A stretch of DNA of 35,157 bases from Trichodesmium sp. MAG_R03 (GTDB lineage Bacteria > Cyanobacteriota > Cyanobacteriia > Cyanobacteriales > Microcoleaceae): positions 1 to 35,157 of the forward strand of contig JAKQYF010000024.1 of the NCBI GenBank assembly GCA_023356535.1. Reading direction: 5' to 3'. The notes under the pieces are model-generated. The model was not told the origin of the DNA. It did no database searches and was given only the letters and a program-made list of their open reading frames with translations. Shown one piece after another: positions 17,335 through 25,221 of the stretch (its first letter is position 1; each line of letters begins with the position of its first letter). Both the position numbers and the translations under genes were made by a program.

Positions 17335-18630
17335 TTAATCCATTTTACCAATAGTAGATAATCCTTCCACAATTAAATGAGGAGTATAACAAGAACCATT
17401 CCATTCCCCATCATTTCCTAATTCTACTAATTGCTTTAATGCTGTATAAACATTACCAGTAACCATAGTATTTTTTACTCTACTAACTATTTCACCTTTT
17501 CTAACACGATACCCAAGTTCAACATTAATAGAAAAGTCACCAGAAATACCGGCACCACCACCTAGAATTTGGTCTACTATAATTCCATCATCTAACATTC
17601 CTATTAATTCCTGTAGCGATCGCTCTCCTGGCTTAACTATAAAATTAAATAATTCTGGTGTAGGATACTTACCTAAGTCCGGGCGAAACCCATTGCCAGT
17701 AGTGCCACTACTCAATAATCTGCCAGTAGTTCGGTCTGTATAAAACAGTTGTAAAATACCCTTTTGAATAAATTCTATGTAGCGAGTCGGAGTACCTTCA
17801 TCGTCAAAAGGACAACTAAATGGTCCTTTTTCTGGGTCTTGAGAAATAGTAATTTGCTCATTTGTGACAAGTTCCCCTAGATGATCACTCCAGGGAGAAG
17901 CACCTTCTAGTACCTGTTTGCCATTCAAAGCTCCAGATAGAGTACTCCACAATAAATCTGCTGCTTTAGCTGTAAATAAAATAGGAACTCTACCACTAGG
18001 AGACGCCACATTCTTGTGTGCCCAATTTAATCGTTGTAAGATTCGCTTTGCAACTTTCTGAGGATCGAGGCCATTTCTTTGGATTTGACCATCAGATACA
18101 TTTAAGAAGTCGTCACCCCTTACCCAATCAGCCTCTACATAACCACTTAAAGTTGTATCTATATGATTACAATCTAGTCCTAATGAGTTAATCAAACGGG
18201 TAGATTCAATTTCATAATCCCATTCTCCATTACAAATCACATCTGGATAAAATTCTCGAATTAATGCGATCGCCTCTTTTCCCCAGTGTATAAGTTTTTC
18301 TACAGATACAAATATTCCTTGGTTAGGATAATGACGATTTTTGGTTTTTGAGCTTAGCTCAATATGTTCTGGTTCATTCAAACTACTGATAGATATAGCT
18401 CGTTCTACTAAAGCTGTTGGTTCCACAGGTCCATAAGCTACTGCTAGTCCTGGACATCCATTTCGCCAAAGCCGCAGTGCTGTCCCTTCTGACTGAGTAC
18501 TTTCTAGTTGCTTTAGCCTATTACTTTCAAAAAATATGGGCTGGGAATAAAATCGCGCTTGAAATACTTCTGCTGCCTCAGCCCCTCCTTTGGCCGCTAG
18601 TTCTAGCAGTTGTTCTGCTAATTCAGTCAT
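17335..18630 (-). CDS. pmbA: PmbA/TldE-family protein
   Basis: A TldD/PmbA-family protein of the TldE type. In E. coli TldD and TldE form a heterodimeric metalloprotease in which only TldD carries the HExxxH metal site; no such motif is visible here, which supports a TldE-like partner. The N-terminal domain is seen in AAEVFQARFYSQPIFFESNR and GTALRLWRNGCPGLAVAYG. The C-terminal domain has FTAKAADLLWSTLSGALNG, DDEGTPTRY, GNGFRP and LGGGAGISGDFSINVELGY. I start at the ATG at 18630 (MTELAEQLLE), giving 431 residues, close to the family length, with agag upstream. A longer frame to 18777 adds a low-complexity basic stretch I reject. No tldD gene is in the window. Confidence 0.85.
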   Translation of the reverse strand: MTELAEQLLELAAKGGAEAAEVFQARFYSQPIFFESNRLKQLESTQSEGTALRLWRNGCPGLAVAYGPVEPTALVERAISISSLNEPEHIELSSKTKNRHYPNQGIFVSVEKLIHWGKEAIALIREFYPDVICNGEWDYEIESTRLINSLGLDCNHIDTTLSGYVEADWVRGDDFLNVSDGQIQRNGLDPQKVAKRILQRLNWAHKNVASPSGRVPILFTAKAADLLWSTLSGALNGKQVLEGASPWSDHLGELVTNEQITISQDPEKGPFSCPFDDEGTPTRYIEFIQKGILQLFYTDRTTGRLLSSGTTGNGFRPDLGKYPTPELFNFIVKPGERSLQELIGMLDDGIIVDQILGGGAGISGDFSINVELGYRVRKGEIVSRVKNTMVTGNVYTALKQLVELGNDGEWNGSCYTPHLIVEGLSTIGKMD

Positions 18631-18791
18631 AACACTCTGTTTGAGATTTTTGATTTTAAACAATCGAACCGCTAGTAGGATTGTACCAAGAGACCTCCCC
18701 AAAAATAATGATTTTGGAGTAGTGCTATAAGACTTGCAGAACCTTTTCTGGAAATGTCTAATACCAATTACCATCAACTTTGCTATACTTA

Positions 18792-18914
18792 GATTTTCTA
18801 TTTCTAAATATTATTTGTTGGAGCAAATGCTCGATAGAATGTTAACTTCGGTGATCAAAGAAAGTTATTTTTTGCAAGGTTGCAAGTATACCAGGACTTT
18901 TGAGAATTAGTATA
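18792..18914 (+). repeat. Dispersed repeat R1, copy 2
   Basis: Matches 7933-8055 in the same orientation over about 123 bases. It fills the gap between the Tab2 gene stop and the upstream side of pmbA. Confidence 0.8.
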
Positions 18915-18936
18915 ATATCCAGCACCCAAAGCTTAA

Positions 18937-19797
18937 CTAAATATTAATTTCTTGCAATAACCAAAAACCAGCAAATGATTCTGATTCTGGATTTGACTGT
19001 ACTGCCAGAAAATGAACCTCTTTAGCCTTTGACTTGGCTTCAGAAAATCTTTGAGCTTCCGCAATAGTTGATGGATTATTAAGATTAGCTAAAATCCAAC
19101 AATCATTACCTCCAGTATTTAGTAATAACCTAGCTGGAGAAGCAGGATTAAATTGGAGAAAAGCTAACTCTAACCCTGACATCCAAGCTGCTAAAGGTTG
19201 TGCCCTAGATGAATAGATAATTAAACCAGGAATAGGAGAATTAGGTCCTAGATTCATCATACTGAGAGGAAAAGCTTCTCCAAAATCAATATCCCACTCT
19301 GACATTTCTGTAAAAACCCCTGCTTCTAAACTAACAAATGTCCACTTTTCTCCAATTAAGGCATCTGGTAAAGGTTGTGGTGCAGAACTTATATATTGAC
19401 CTGAAGGATTTGTTCCTGATTGATAGCTGGGATAAGTTGGATAAACTTCTTCCATTCGTTGTTTTAACCATTGGTTCAGTAAATAAGTGCGACGACTGAG
19501 AGCTGTAGGTATGGCCAGTTCTCCACAAGCTTTGATAATCATGTTATTCATTTGGCGACGGAAGAAACGTATTTTTTCAGGAGGTTCCGGAGCTTGAGCG
19601 ATCGCTTTTTCAATAGCATTCCGCAGCCAAATGGAGTTTACTTTTTGGTTATCTGTAAACTCCGAGTAACGATATAAAGAGTTTATGGTGTCATTAATAC
19701 CTATGGGACTTTGGCAAATTAATAGTTCCCAGAGTTTTTTTTGTTTCTCATCAAGTATTGGACGACTATAAAAGTCTAATTCCCAAATATTTACCAT
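18937..19797 (-). CDS. Tab2/Atab2-family RNA-binding protein (DUF1092)
   Basis: The opening IWELDFYSRPILDEKQKKLW is the signature of the Tab2 family (DUF1092). Chloroplast members (Tab2 in Chlamydomonas, Atab2 in Arabidopsis) bind RNA and are needed for translation of photosystem I reaction-centre mRNA; the cyanobacterial role is presumed related. Further landmarks are RFFRRQMNNMIIKACGELAI, PSRRTYLL-like ALSRRTYLLNQWL, FGEAFPLSMMNL and the C-terminal AKEVHFLAVQSNPESESFAG followed by FWLLQE. The 286-residue length fits, with no signal or membrane segment. A weak aagg lies before the ATG at 19797. Its presence supports an oxygenic phototroph. Confidence 0.88.
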   Translation of the reverse strand: MVNIWELDFYSRPILDEKQKKLWELLICQSPIGINDTINSLYRYSEFTDNQKVNSIWLRNAIEKAIAQAPEPPEKIRFFRRQMNNMIIKACGELAIPTALSRRTYLLNQWLKQRMEEVYPTYPSYQSGTNPSGQYISSAPQPLPDALIGEKWTFVSLEAGVFTEMSEWDIDFGEAFPLSMMNLGPNSPIPGLIIYSSRAQPLAAWMSGLELAFLQFNPASPARLLLNTGGNDCWILANLNNPSTIAEAQRFSEAKSKAKEVHFLAVQSNPESESFAGFWLLQEINI

Positions 19798-19903
19798 GCC
19801 TTGCTTTTAGAATATATTATGCTAAATCGAGTTAGTTATTATTCTCAAAGTACCAGAGTTTGTGAAGAAGATAAGAGAAAGAAGATTTTTATAATGACCT
19901 CAA

Positions 19904-19994
19904 CAGAACTTACGTAAATTAACCTTGAAAACACCATATTTAGGGGTGAATGGTATTCATCCTCACTGGATGTAGTGCCCCTGCGTAAGTCCTG
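19904..19994 (-). repeat. 90-bp palindromic-ended element, subtype A (reverse)
   Basis: Ends cagaacttacgta and tgcgtaagtcctg, with the diverged reversed subtype A interior accttgaaaacaccatattt, ggtgaatggtattcatcctc. The following 19995-20505 is AT-rich, non-coding and holds nothing else I recognise. Confidence 0.85.
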
Positions 19995-20505
19995 CTCAAA
20001 AAAGGAATAGGGAAGTTAGGGCAAACCCATCTTAAGTCAAAAGTCAAAAGTAAGAAGACAATTATAGTGGTCAATAAGATTTAAGGATTCAGTAAGTATT
20101 TATACTTAATATTTCCCTGAGAATTTGACTCCTGATCAAGGTAAATGAAGATAATTTTTATAGTATAAATATTTAAGCAAGCTACAAGCTACGGATTTTA
20201 TACTAATTTTCATTTGACAAATTTTAGTCCCATCTGAATTTTTTACAGTACTTTTGAGTATAGTGAGGTATAGTTTAATACTAAATATCTATTCCAAACT
20301 CATCAAACTTTATACATCATTAACTTCAAAACTGCTATAATAATTGAAGTTTCATCTAAGAATAGCATCATCTTTTGGAATTGGCATGAGTTTAGTATCT
20401 AAATAATTTTTCTCAAGGATAGTATAATTTTTGACTACAAATAAAATTTTTAAAGTTAAGTAATACTACTATTGAAGCTTTCACTTTTAATATTTATGAT
20501 TATAC

Positions 20506-20642
20506 TATAGCAATCCTAAATAGGTTGTAACAATTCAAAAACTAGAAATAAATTCCGAAAATCTTGCTTATTCACAATTGCACCCCAACCTATTCCAAAA
20601 AAGCGGTAAGATTTTGGATACAAATAAAATAGGATTGCTATA
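20506..20642 (+). mobile_element. Miniature element with IS1-like relic ends
   Basis: A 137-bp non-coding element with inverted ends tatagcaatcctaaatagg and, on the other strand, tatagcaatcctattttatt. Its right end (reverse complement) matches the left end of the IS1-like relic at 24812 for about 45 bases, and its left end matches 25057-25095. It looks like a miniature deletion derivative of that IS family. Confidence 0.75.
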
Positions 20643-20735
20643 TGAAATCTAAAATTTCTAAATCGGTCATGAACATACGATGCTTAGATATTAATTTTAG
20701 ACTTATTCAATAATATCAATAGTGAGATACAAATT

Positions 20736-20933
20736 ATGAAAGATGAATTAACTCAAACCAATGTAGCAAAAATTCTAGGAGTATCTTTTCAGAGGGTTCA
20801 TACTCTCAGGATTAGGAATCGGATTAATTTTTGTTGGGATGTTAACAAACAGGCTTGGCTGACATCACAAGAACATCTTCAGAGATATATCAATCAGAGA
20901 GGAAAAAGAGTAGCCGCCTCAAATCATAAATAG
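20736..20933 (+). CDS. Small HTH DNA-binding protein (MerR/excisionase-like)
   Basis: A 65-residue protein resembling a minimal helix-turn-helix of the MerR or excisionase (HTH_17) kind. TQTNVAKILGVSFQRVHTLR (residues 7-26) fits helix-turn-recognition helix, and DVNKQAWLTSQEHLQRYINQ fits the following wing and helix, ending in a basic tail. It stands alone with about 940 bp upstream and 540 bp downstream empty of genes, so no partner is suggested. It could be an orphan regulator or a leftover of a mobile element. The ATG at 20736 has gagata about 7 bases before it. Confidence 0.6.
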   Translation: MKDELTQTNVAKILGVSFQRVHTLRIRNRINFCWDVNKQAWLTSQEHLQRYINQRGKRVAASNHK

Positions 20934-21474
20934 TTATATATACCAATTTCATTTAAAGTCGCGTAAAAAAACTGCTTGCTTATAGGCAAAAGGCATATAT
21001 GCAAACAGAAAAAGGTAAGAATGTAGCAGGGAAATTTTGACTGTGAGTAAATAACCAATTCTTGATTTTACATCTCATTTAAAAATGCTATATTCAACTC
21101 ATATTTAATCTAAAATAAAAATATGGTGTTAAAATACCTTCGTATTTTTTTTTTAATTTATAGGAGAATATAGTAATTCCCATACTAGGGACATAAAGTT
21201 ATAGACCATCAAAAACTGAACCTAATATTATTCTCTCTACAAATACTGCTTCGTAAAACTGATATAAAACGTGACAAGCCGTAAATGGTATTTCCCCTTT
21301 CTTAGCAAGATATTTGACTCCTAGTTTAGAAGTAGATGGTTATTAGGAGGAAGTTATTGGAGGAATTGTTTGATATCTGGTTTCTAGTGTCATTAGTCGA
21401 TTTGTTAATAAACCAGAAGAATCTGAAAATCTGTAATTTTTAGTTTTTAGTTGTACCTAATCTATCTATAAAAT
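20934..21474. other. Gap with no recognised gene
   Basis: AT-rich, about 540 bp between convergent genes. A weak resemblance to the dispersed hairpin flanks (taaagtcgcg...cttgcttataggcaa) occurs at 20955-20990. Near 21130 there is a small inverted repeat (aaataccttcgtatttt) followed by a T run, a plausible plus-strand terminator, about 200 bp after the HTH gene. Confidence 0.4.
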
Positions 21475-22905
21475 TCAGAATTCATTTTTAAGGATTCTGA
21501 ATTTTTTCTCTCCCCAGTTACTCCAAATAAATCCGATTATTATAGGCAACCATAACCCACATCTTTCCATTGGAGTTAATAACCAATTATTTTCTCCTAA
21601 AGCTTGCTGATGTTTTAAAACAAAATAAATAAATGCTGATAAACTTACCAACTTCGTACCTAAATTTCTAGTTACTACAGCAAAGGGAACTAACCAAGTA
21701 AAATACCAAGCATGAACTATTGGAGATAAAGCTAATAATATAAAAAAATAGGATTGAGAAAAGTTAAAAAATTTATGAATATTCCAAATTAGAATTCCCA
21801 CTCCTAGAACCAGGGGAATTCCATAAATCCAATTATATTGTGTTGATTGTTTCCAAATTAGGCTAACTAAATAAGGAATAAACTCAGCGCTACGACCATT
21901 AACGACAAAATTTGAACTGGTAGGAATCAGTGAACATTTTCCAGGTTCACAAAAACTTAGAGTAGCAATGCACATTGGCAATAAACTAAGTAATAATAAC
22001 AAAGCTACTTGTAGTTGTTTGATTTTACGATACAATATATTCTCAGTTAACTTGGTACAAGCTAATCTTAATTTATATTCTTTGTTTGCTAAAATCCTAT
22101 TTCTTTGTAATTCATAAACTTGGAAAATATTACAAGTCTTATCCTGCTGTTTATCTAATATTTTCTGCCAAACTACAAAGAATAAAATTGGTAATGACAT
22201 CCATTTAATCCCTACACTTATACCAATTAAAAAACTACTCCAATACCAACGACTATTATCAAAAGTTAACCATGCTGCTACTAATGGTAAGATAAACTAA
22301 CTATCATAATGACCACCACCAGCAAAGGAGTAAATAATTAGAGGGTTCCAAGCATAAATTACGGTTTTTTCTAGTCTAAATTTTTTACTTAATAACCAAC
22401 AAATTCCTAAGTCAGCCAAGATAAAAGCTAACTTAAATATTAACACTGACGGCTTAATTGCTGCTAAAACCCGAAATCCTAATTGACTTAAAGGTGGATA
22501 AATAGCAGAAGTATCAGGATGATTAATTAATGACCACCATTCTGTTCGATAGGGAATTAATTCTATAGCATTTGGAGGGAATTCATAAGGACTAAAACCT
22601 AAATTTTGAATGTAACCTTCCCACAAATAACGCCAGATATCATCTCCTGCTTCCATGGGAATTAATATTAGTCTAGCTAGGATAGTGATGATCCAAAATA
22701 AAGCAAAATTAATTGATTTTATTGTCCAGGAAATTATAAACCCTAAGCTCATTATGCTAATACCAATCCAAAATTTTGGGACTGTACCAACTTCCTGAAA
22801 ATTACCATAGGGAATGATGAAAATTGCTCCGACTAAGATTAAAATGGGACTTAGTAACAACGGCAGATTTTTTCCACTAATTTCACTCGTATTTGCTTTT
22901 CCCAT
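21475..22905 (-). pseudogene. GT-C-type membrane glycosyltransferase, in-frame TAG
   Basis: One 475-residue multi-pass membrane protein broken by a single TAG codon at 22297-22299. The reading frame continues unchanged after it (FILPLVAAWLTFDN...), and no other lesion is seen. The N-terminal part has the GT-C hallmark of an acidic pair in the first lumenal loop (ARLILIPMEAGDDIWRYLWE) followed by GFSPYEFPPNA and YPPLSQLGFR. These features suggest a mannosyltransferase-like enzyme using a polyprenyl-phosphate sugar. It starts 31 bp after the GT2 gene on the same strand, a natural donor-synthase and transferase pair. Possibilities are a recent nonsense mutation (TGG or TTG to TAG), read-through, or sequence error. 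Confidence 0.75.
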
Positions 22906-22936
22906 TTTGTTGATATTTTCCTATATTTTTATGGTT

Positions 22937-23692
22937 TTATGAGCAAATATGCTTAAATACTAATTCTAGGTTTTTCAGTTGGAATTTTATAATTTTCCAC
23001 AGATGTTTTAAGTATAATTTTCCTAGAGTTCCTAGAATAATAGTTCCAGCTTGAAAGCTACCTTTTATAGTGCCTGATATTTTTGAACGTCCACCCTGAC
23101 GACGACGATAACCAACAGGAATTTCCCTGATTCTTAAACCACATTCTACGGCTCTAGCTTGCATTTCTACAGTCCAACCAAAACCTCGATCACACATCCT
23201 TGTTCTTTCTAAACTAGACTTTCTAATTAAACGTAGTGGCCCTAAATCTTGATACCAATATCCCCATCCTAAACCTATTAGAAAAGTAGCTAATTTATTG
23301 CCTAAGTTTTGTACAGGAGTCATTGCAGACATGCCTGCTTTAGTAGCGCAGCGATCGCCTAAGATAAAATCATATTTATTAGTAGCTTCTAAAAATTTTG
23401 GTAGTTGCTTTAAATCATCACTACCATCCCCATCACAAAATAAAATCCAATCACAATTCAAAGGCGTATTTTGAATGCCACGCCAACAAGCTCTACCATA
23501 ACCTTTTATGGGTTCTAGGATAACTTTTGCACCTGCATTAATAGATTTTTCTACACTTTTATCCCTACTACCATTATCAACTACTATTATTTTTGTCAGC
23601 CCGTAAAATTGTAAGGATTTAATGACATTTGCGATCGTATCTTCTTCATTAAGAACAGGAATGATTACGAATATTCTTTCCTCTAAAAGCAT
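22937..23692 (-). CDS. Family 2 glycosyltransferase (polyprenyl-phosphate sugar synthase-like)
   Basis: A GT-A fold family 2 glycosyltransferase like dolichyl-phosphate mannose synthases. It opens FVIIPVLNEEDTIANVIKSL, has VVDNGSRDKS for nucleotide binding and the metal-binding motif LFCDGDGSDDL near residue 85. KGYGRACWRG and the C-terminal GFGWTVEMQARAVECGLRI with GYRRRQGGRSKISG fit the acceptor-side motifs. No strong membrane helices, so it is probably peripheral. It likely loads a sugar on a polyprenyl phosphate for the membrane transferase encoded 31 bp downstream. No ribosome site is seen before the ATG at 23692; the first residues (MLLEERIFV) suit the family. Confidence 0.88.
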   Translation of the reverse strand: MLLEERIFVIIPVLNEEDTIANVIKSLQFYGLTKIIVVDNGSRDKSVEKSINAGAKVILEPIKGYGRACWRGIQNTPLNCDWILFCDGDGSDDLKQLPKFLEATNKYDFILGDRCATKAGMSAMTPVQNLGNKLATFLIGLGWGYWYQDLGPLRLIRKSSLERTRMCDRGFGWTVEMQARAVECGLRIREIPVGYRRRQGGRSKISGTIKGSFQAGTIILGTLGKLYLKHLWKIIKFQLKNLELVFKHICS

Positions 23693-23938
23693 TTGTTTTA
23701 ATTTTTTTTGTGAATAATAAAAGAGAAAGCATCCATATGCTCAAATATAGACAGGCCATATTTTGATATAAAAAAGGCATAAGTCCTGAATAACCATAGG
23801 TTATGGTCATTTTTAGGGAATTAACCTAATTCCCTTACCCAGACTAACATTTTCTAGGTTATGCTATGCAAACAGGCATTTTTTATCCTTAAAAATATTT
23901 AATTATCATTATTTATAAATCTTGAAGCAAACATAATA

Positions 23939-24793
23939 TTATTGAACATTCAAAGACCAATCATAGCCAGAATACTTCACCTTATAACCACCTTCTTCTA
24001 AAAATTTTTGAGCATTAGAATTTACATATTTACGAGCATAATTTACGATAGCAGTCTCTGTTTTATTCAAACCCTCAATATTTTCAGTTTGACCATAATT
24101 TTTCTCAAAATCTTGACCGAACCATTTAAAAATTGAAGATAAATAAATGGTCTTATTTTGATCATCTATTCTGAGGCCTTGACTATTACCTAGAAACTTT
24201 TTAGCTTGATCGTCTAGTTGTTCTTCTAGTTGTCTACTAGTGTAAGCTTCTTGTCTGAGTGGAGGACAGCTTATTGCAGCACAAACTAGGGCAACATGAA
24301 TTCCTGGCTGATTAAATTCTTTCCGTAAAATCTGATGTTCAATATGGTCTAATGTTATTTTTTTCCTAGCAACATCGAATTTCCTAATCTTCCAAACACC
24401 AATGATATTTCTAATACTTTTAGTGGGATAATTATCAATAATAGATTCTAAAGTCAAAGAGTTATAAGCATTAATTAAGAAAGCTATTTTTCCTGAATCT
24501 GTCCAATAATTATAAGTGGTTGGGCTTACGGTTCCAATGGTATAATTAAACTCATCAAGCTGTTGTCGATGTTCTTTTAATTTTTCGTAGTCAACTAATC
24601 CTTGGGAGTTGACATAATCTTTTAAAATTGAGTTATAGTTTTGATAATTAAATGGTTTGGCTGAGGCAGTAGTAAGCTCTTGTGTTTCTTGAATTTGTTC
24701 ATCTGTATTTGTAAGATTATTTAATCCACCACAGCTAGCTAATATTAGAAGTATGGGAAATAAAAATAATAATTTCTTGAGTTTATATTTCAT
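23939..24793 (-). CDS. DUF547 lipoprotein
   Basis: An exported lipoprotein: basic start (MKYKLKK), hydrophobic core and lipobox LILASCGG with Cys at residue 21. The rest is a DUF547 domain, recognised by YNSILKDYVNSQGLVDYEKL, AFLINAYNSLTLESII, KITLDHIEHQILR, ALVCAAISCPPLRQEAY and IFKWFGQDFEKNYG. The conserved Cys in AAISCPP and the histidines are present. The family's biochemical function is not known to me. Normal length and intact. Downstream, toward 23800, are an imperfect palindrome (ggttatggtcatt region) and the perfect-arm palindrome gggaattaacctaattccc at about 23817, either of which could end its transcript. Confidence 0.88.
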   Translation of the reverse strand: MKYKLKKLLFLFPILLILASCGGLNNLTNTDEQIQETQELTTASAKPFNYQNYNSILKDYVNSQGLVDYEKLKEHRQQLDEFNYTIGTVSPTTYNYWTDSGKIAFLINAYNSLTLESIIDNYPTKSIRNIIGVWKIRKFDVARKKITLDHIEHQILRKEFNQPGIHVALVCAAISCPPLRQEAYTSRQLEEQLDDQAKKFLGNSQGLRIDDQNKTIYLSSIFKWFGQDFEKNYGQTENIEGLNKTETAIVNYARKYVNSNAQKFLEEGGYKVKYSGYDWSLNVQ

Positions 24794-24811
24794 AAACTAT
24801 TTTGATATTAA

Positions 24812-25060
24812 TATAGCAATCCTATTTTATTCATGTCAAAAATCTTGCCACTTTTATGGCAAGACCTGCCATGGCCAACACAATCACAAATGCCGAGATT
24901 GTGACCATCAATTTGTCGTCAATCCATATCTAGAAATAGTTATTCCCAAAACTTTGCACTGTCTAGTTACTAAGCAAATACCATTTCTCAAAAGTCTTGC
25001 TATACTTGGATTTTTTGCAATTAGACACTTGTTACAAAAAAGTAGTTTTAATTGCTATAG
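24812..25060 (+). pseudogene. IS1-family transposase relic
   Basis: It begins with the element end tatagcaatcctattttatt. An open frame then reads CQKSCHFYGKTCHGQHNHKC followed by RDCDHQFVVNP, which matches the N-terminal zinc-finger region of IS1-type transposases (C-x2-C ... K-x-C-x-x-C-x-x-QF), although the first Cys pair is imperfect. The frame continues weakly to about 25040 and no catalytic domain follows. Its right edge (attgctata) abuts a second element end at 25057. A stub of a formerly longer element. Confidence 0.65.
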
Positions 25061-25095
25061 CAATCCGCCCATAGGTTCTAACAATTCCAAATTCT
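25057..25095 (+). repeat. Isolated end of IS1-like element
   Basis: tatagcaatccgcccatagg then ttctaacaattcc matches the left end of the miniature element at 20506-20550, without its remainder. It forms a head-to-head junction with the preceding relic. The gap to 25221 contains two HIP1-containing inverted motifs (gcgatcgctcctcaattaag and its partner taagcgatcgcc). Confidence 0.6.
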
Positions 25096-25221
25096 TTCTT
25101 TGATACAGACACTTGGGAAATGTTATTAGGGACTTAGCGATCGCTCCTCAATTAAGAAGGTAAGCGATCGCCAACTTGAAAATCCCTAATGAAATCGATT
25201 AAATGGAAATTATGGGTAAGT

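Noticed and set aside
18631..18777. 49-codon N-terminal extension of the pmbA frame
   Set aside because: Composition is basic and low-complexity, the family normally begins near MTELAEQLLE, and a purine-rich site precedes the internal ATG.
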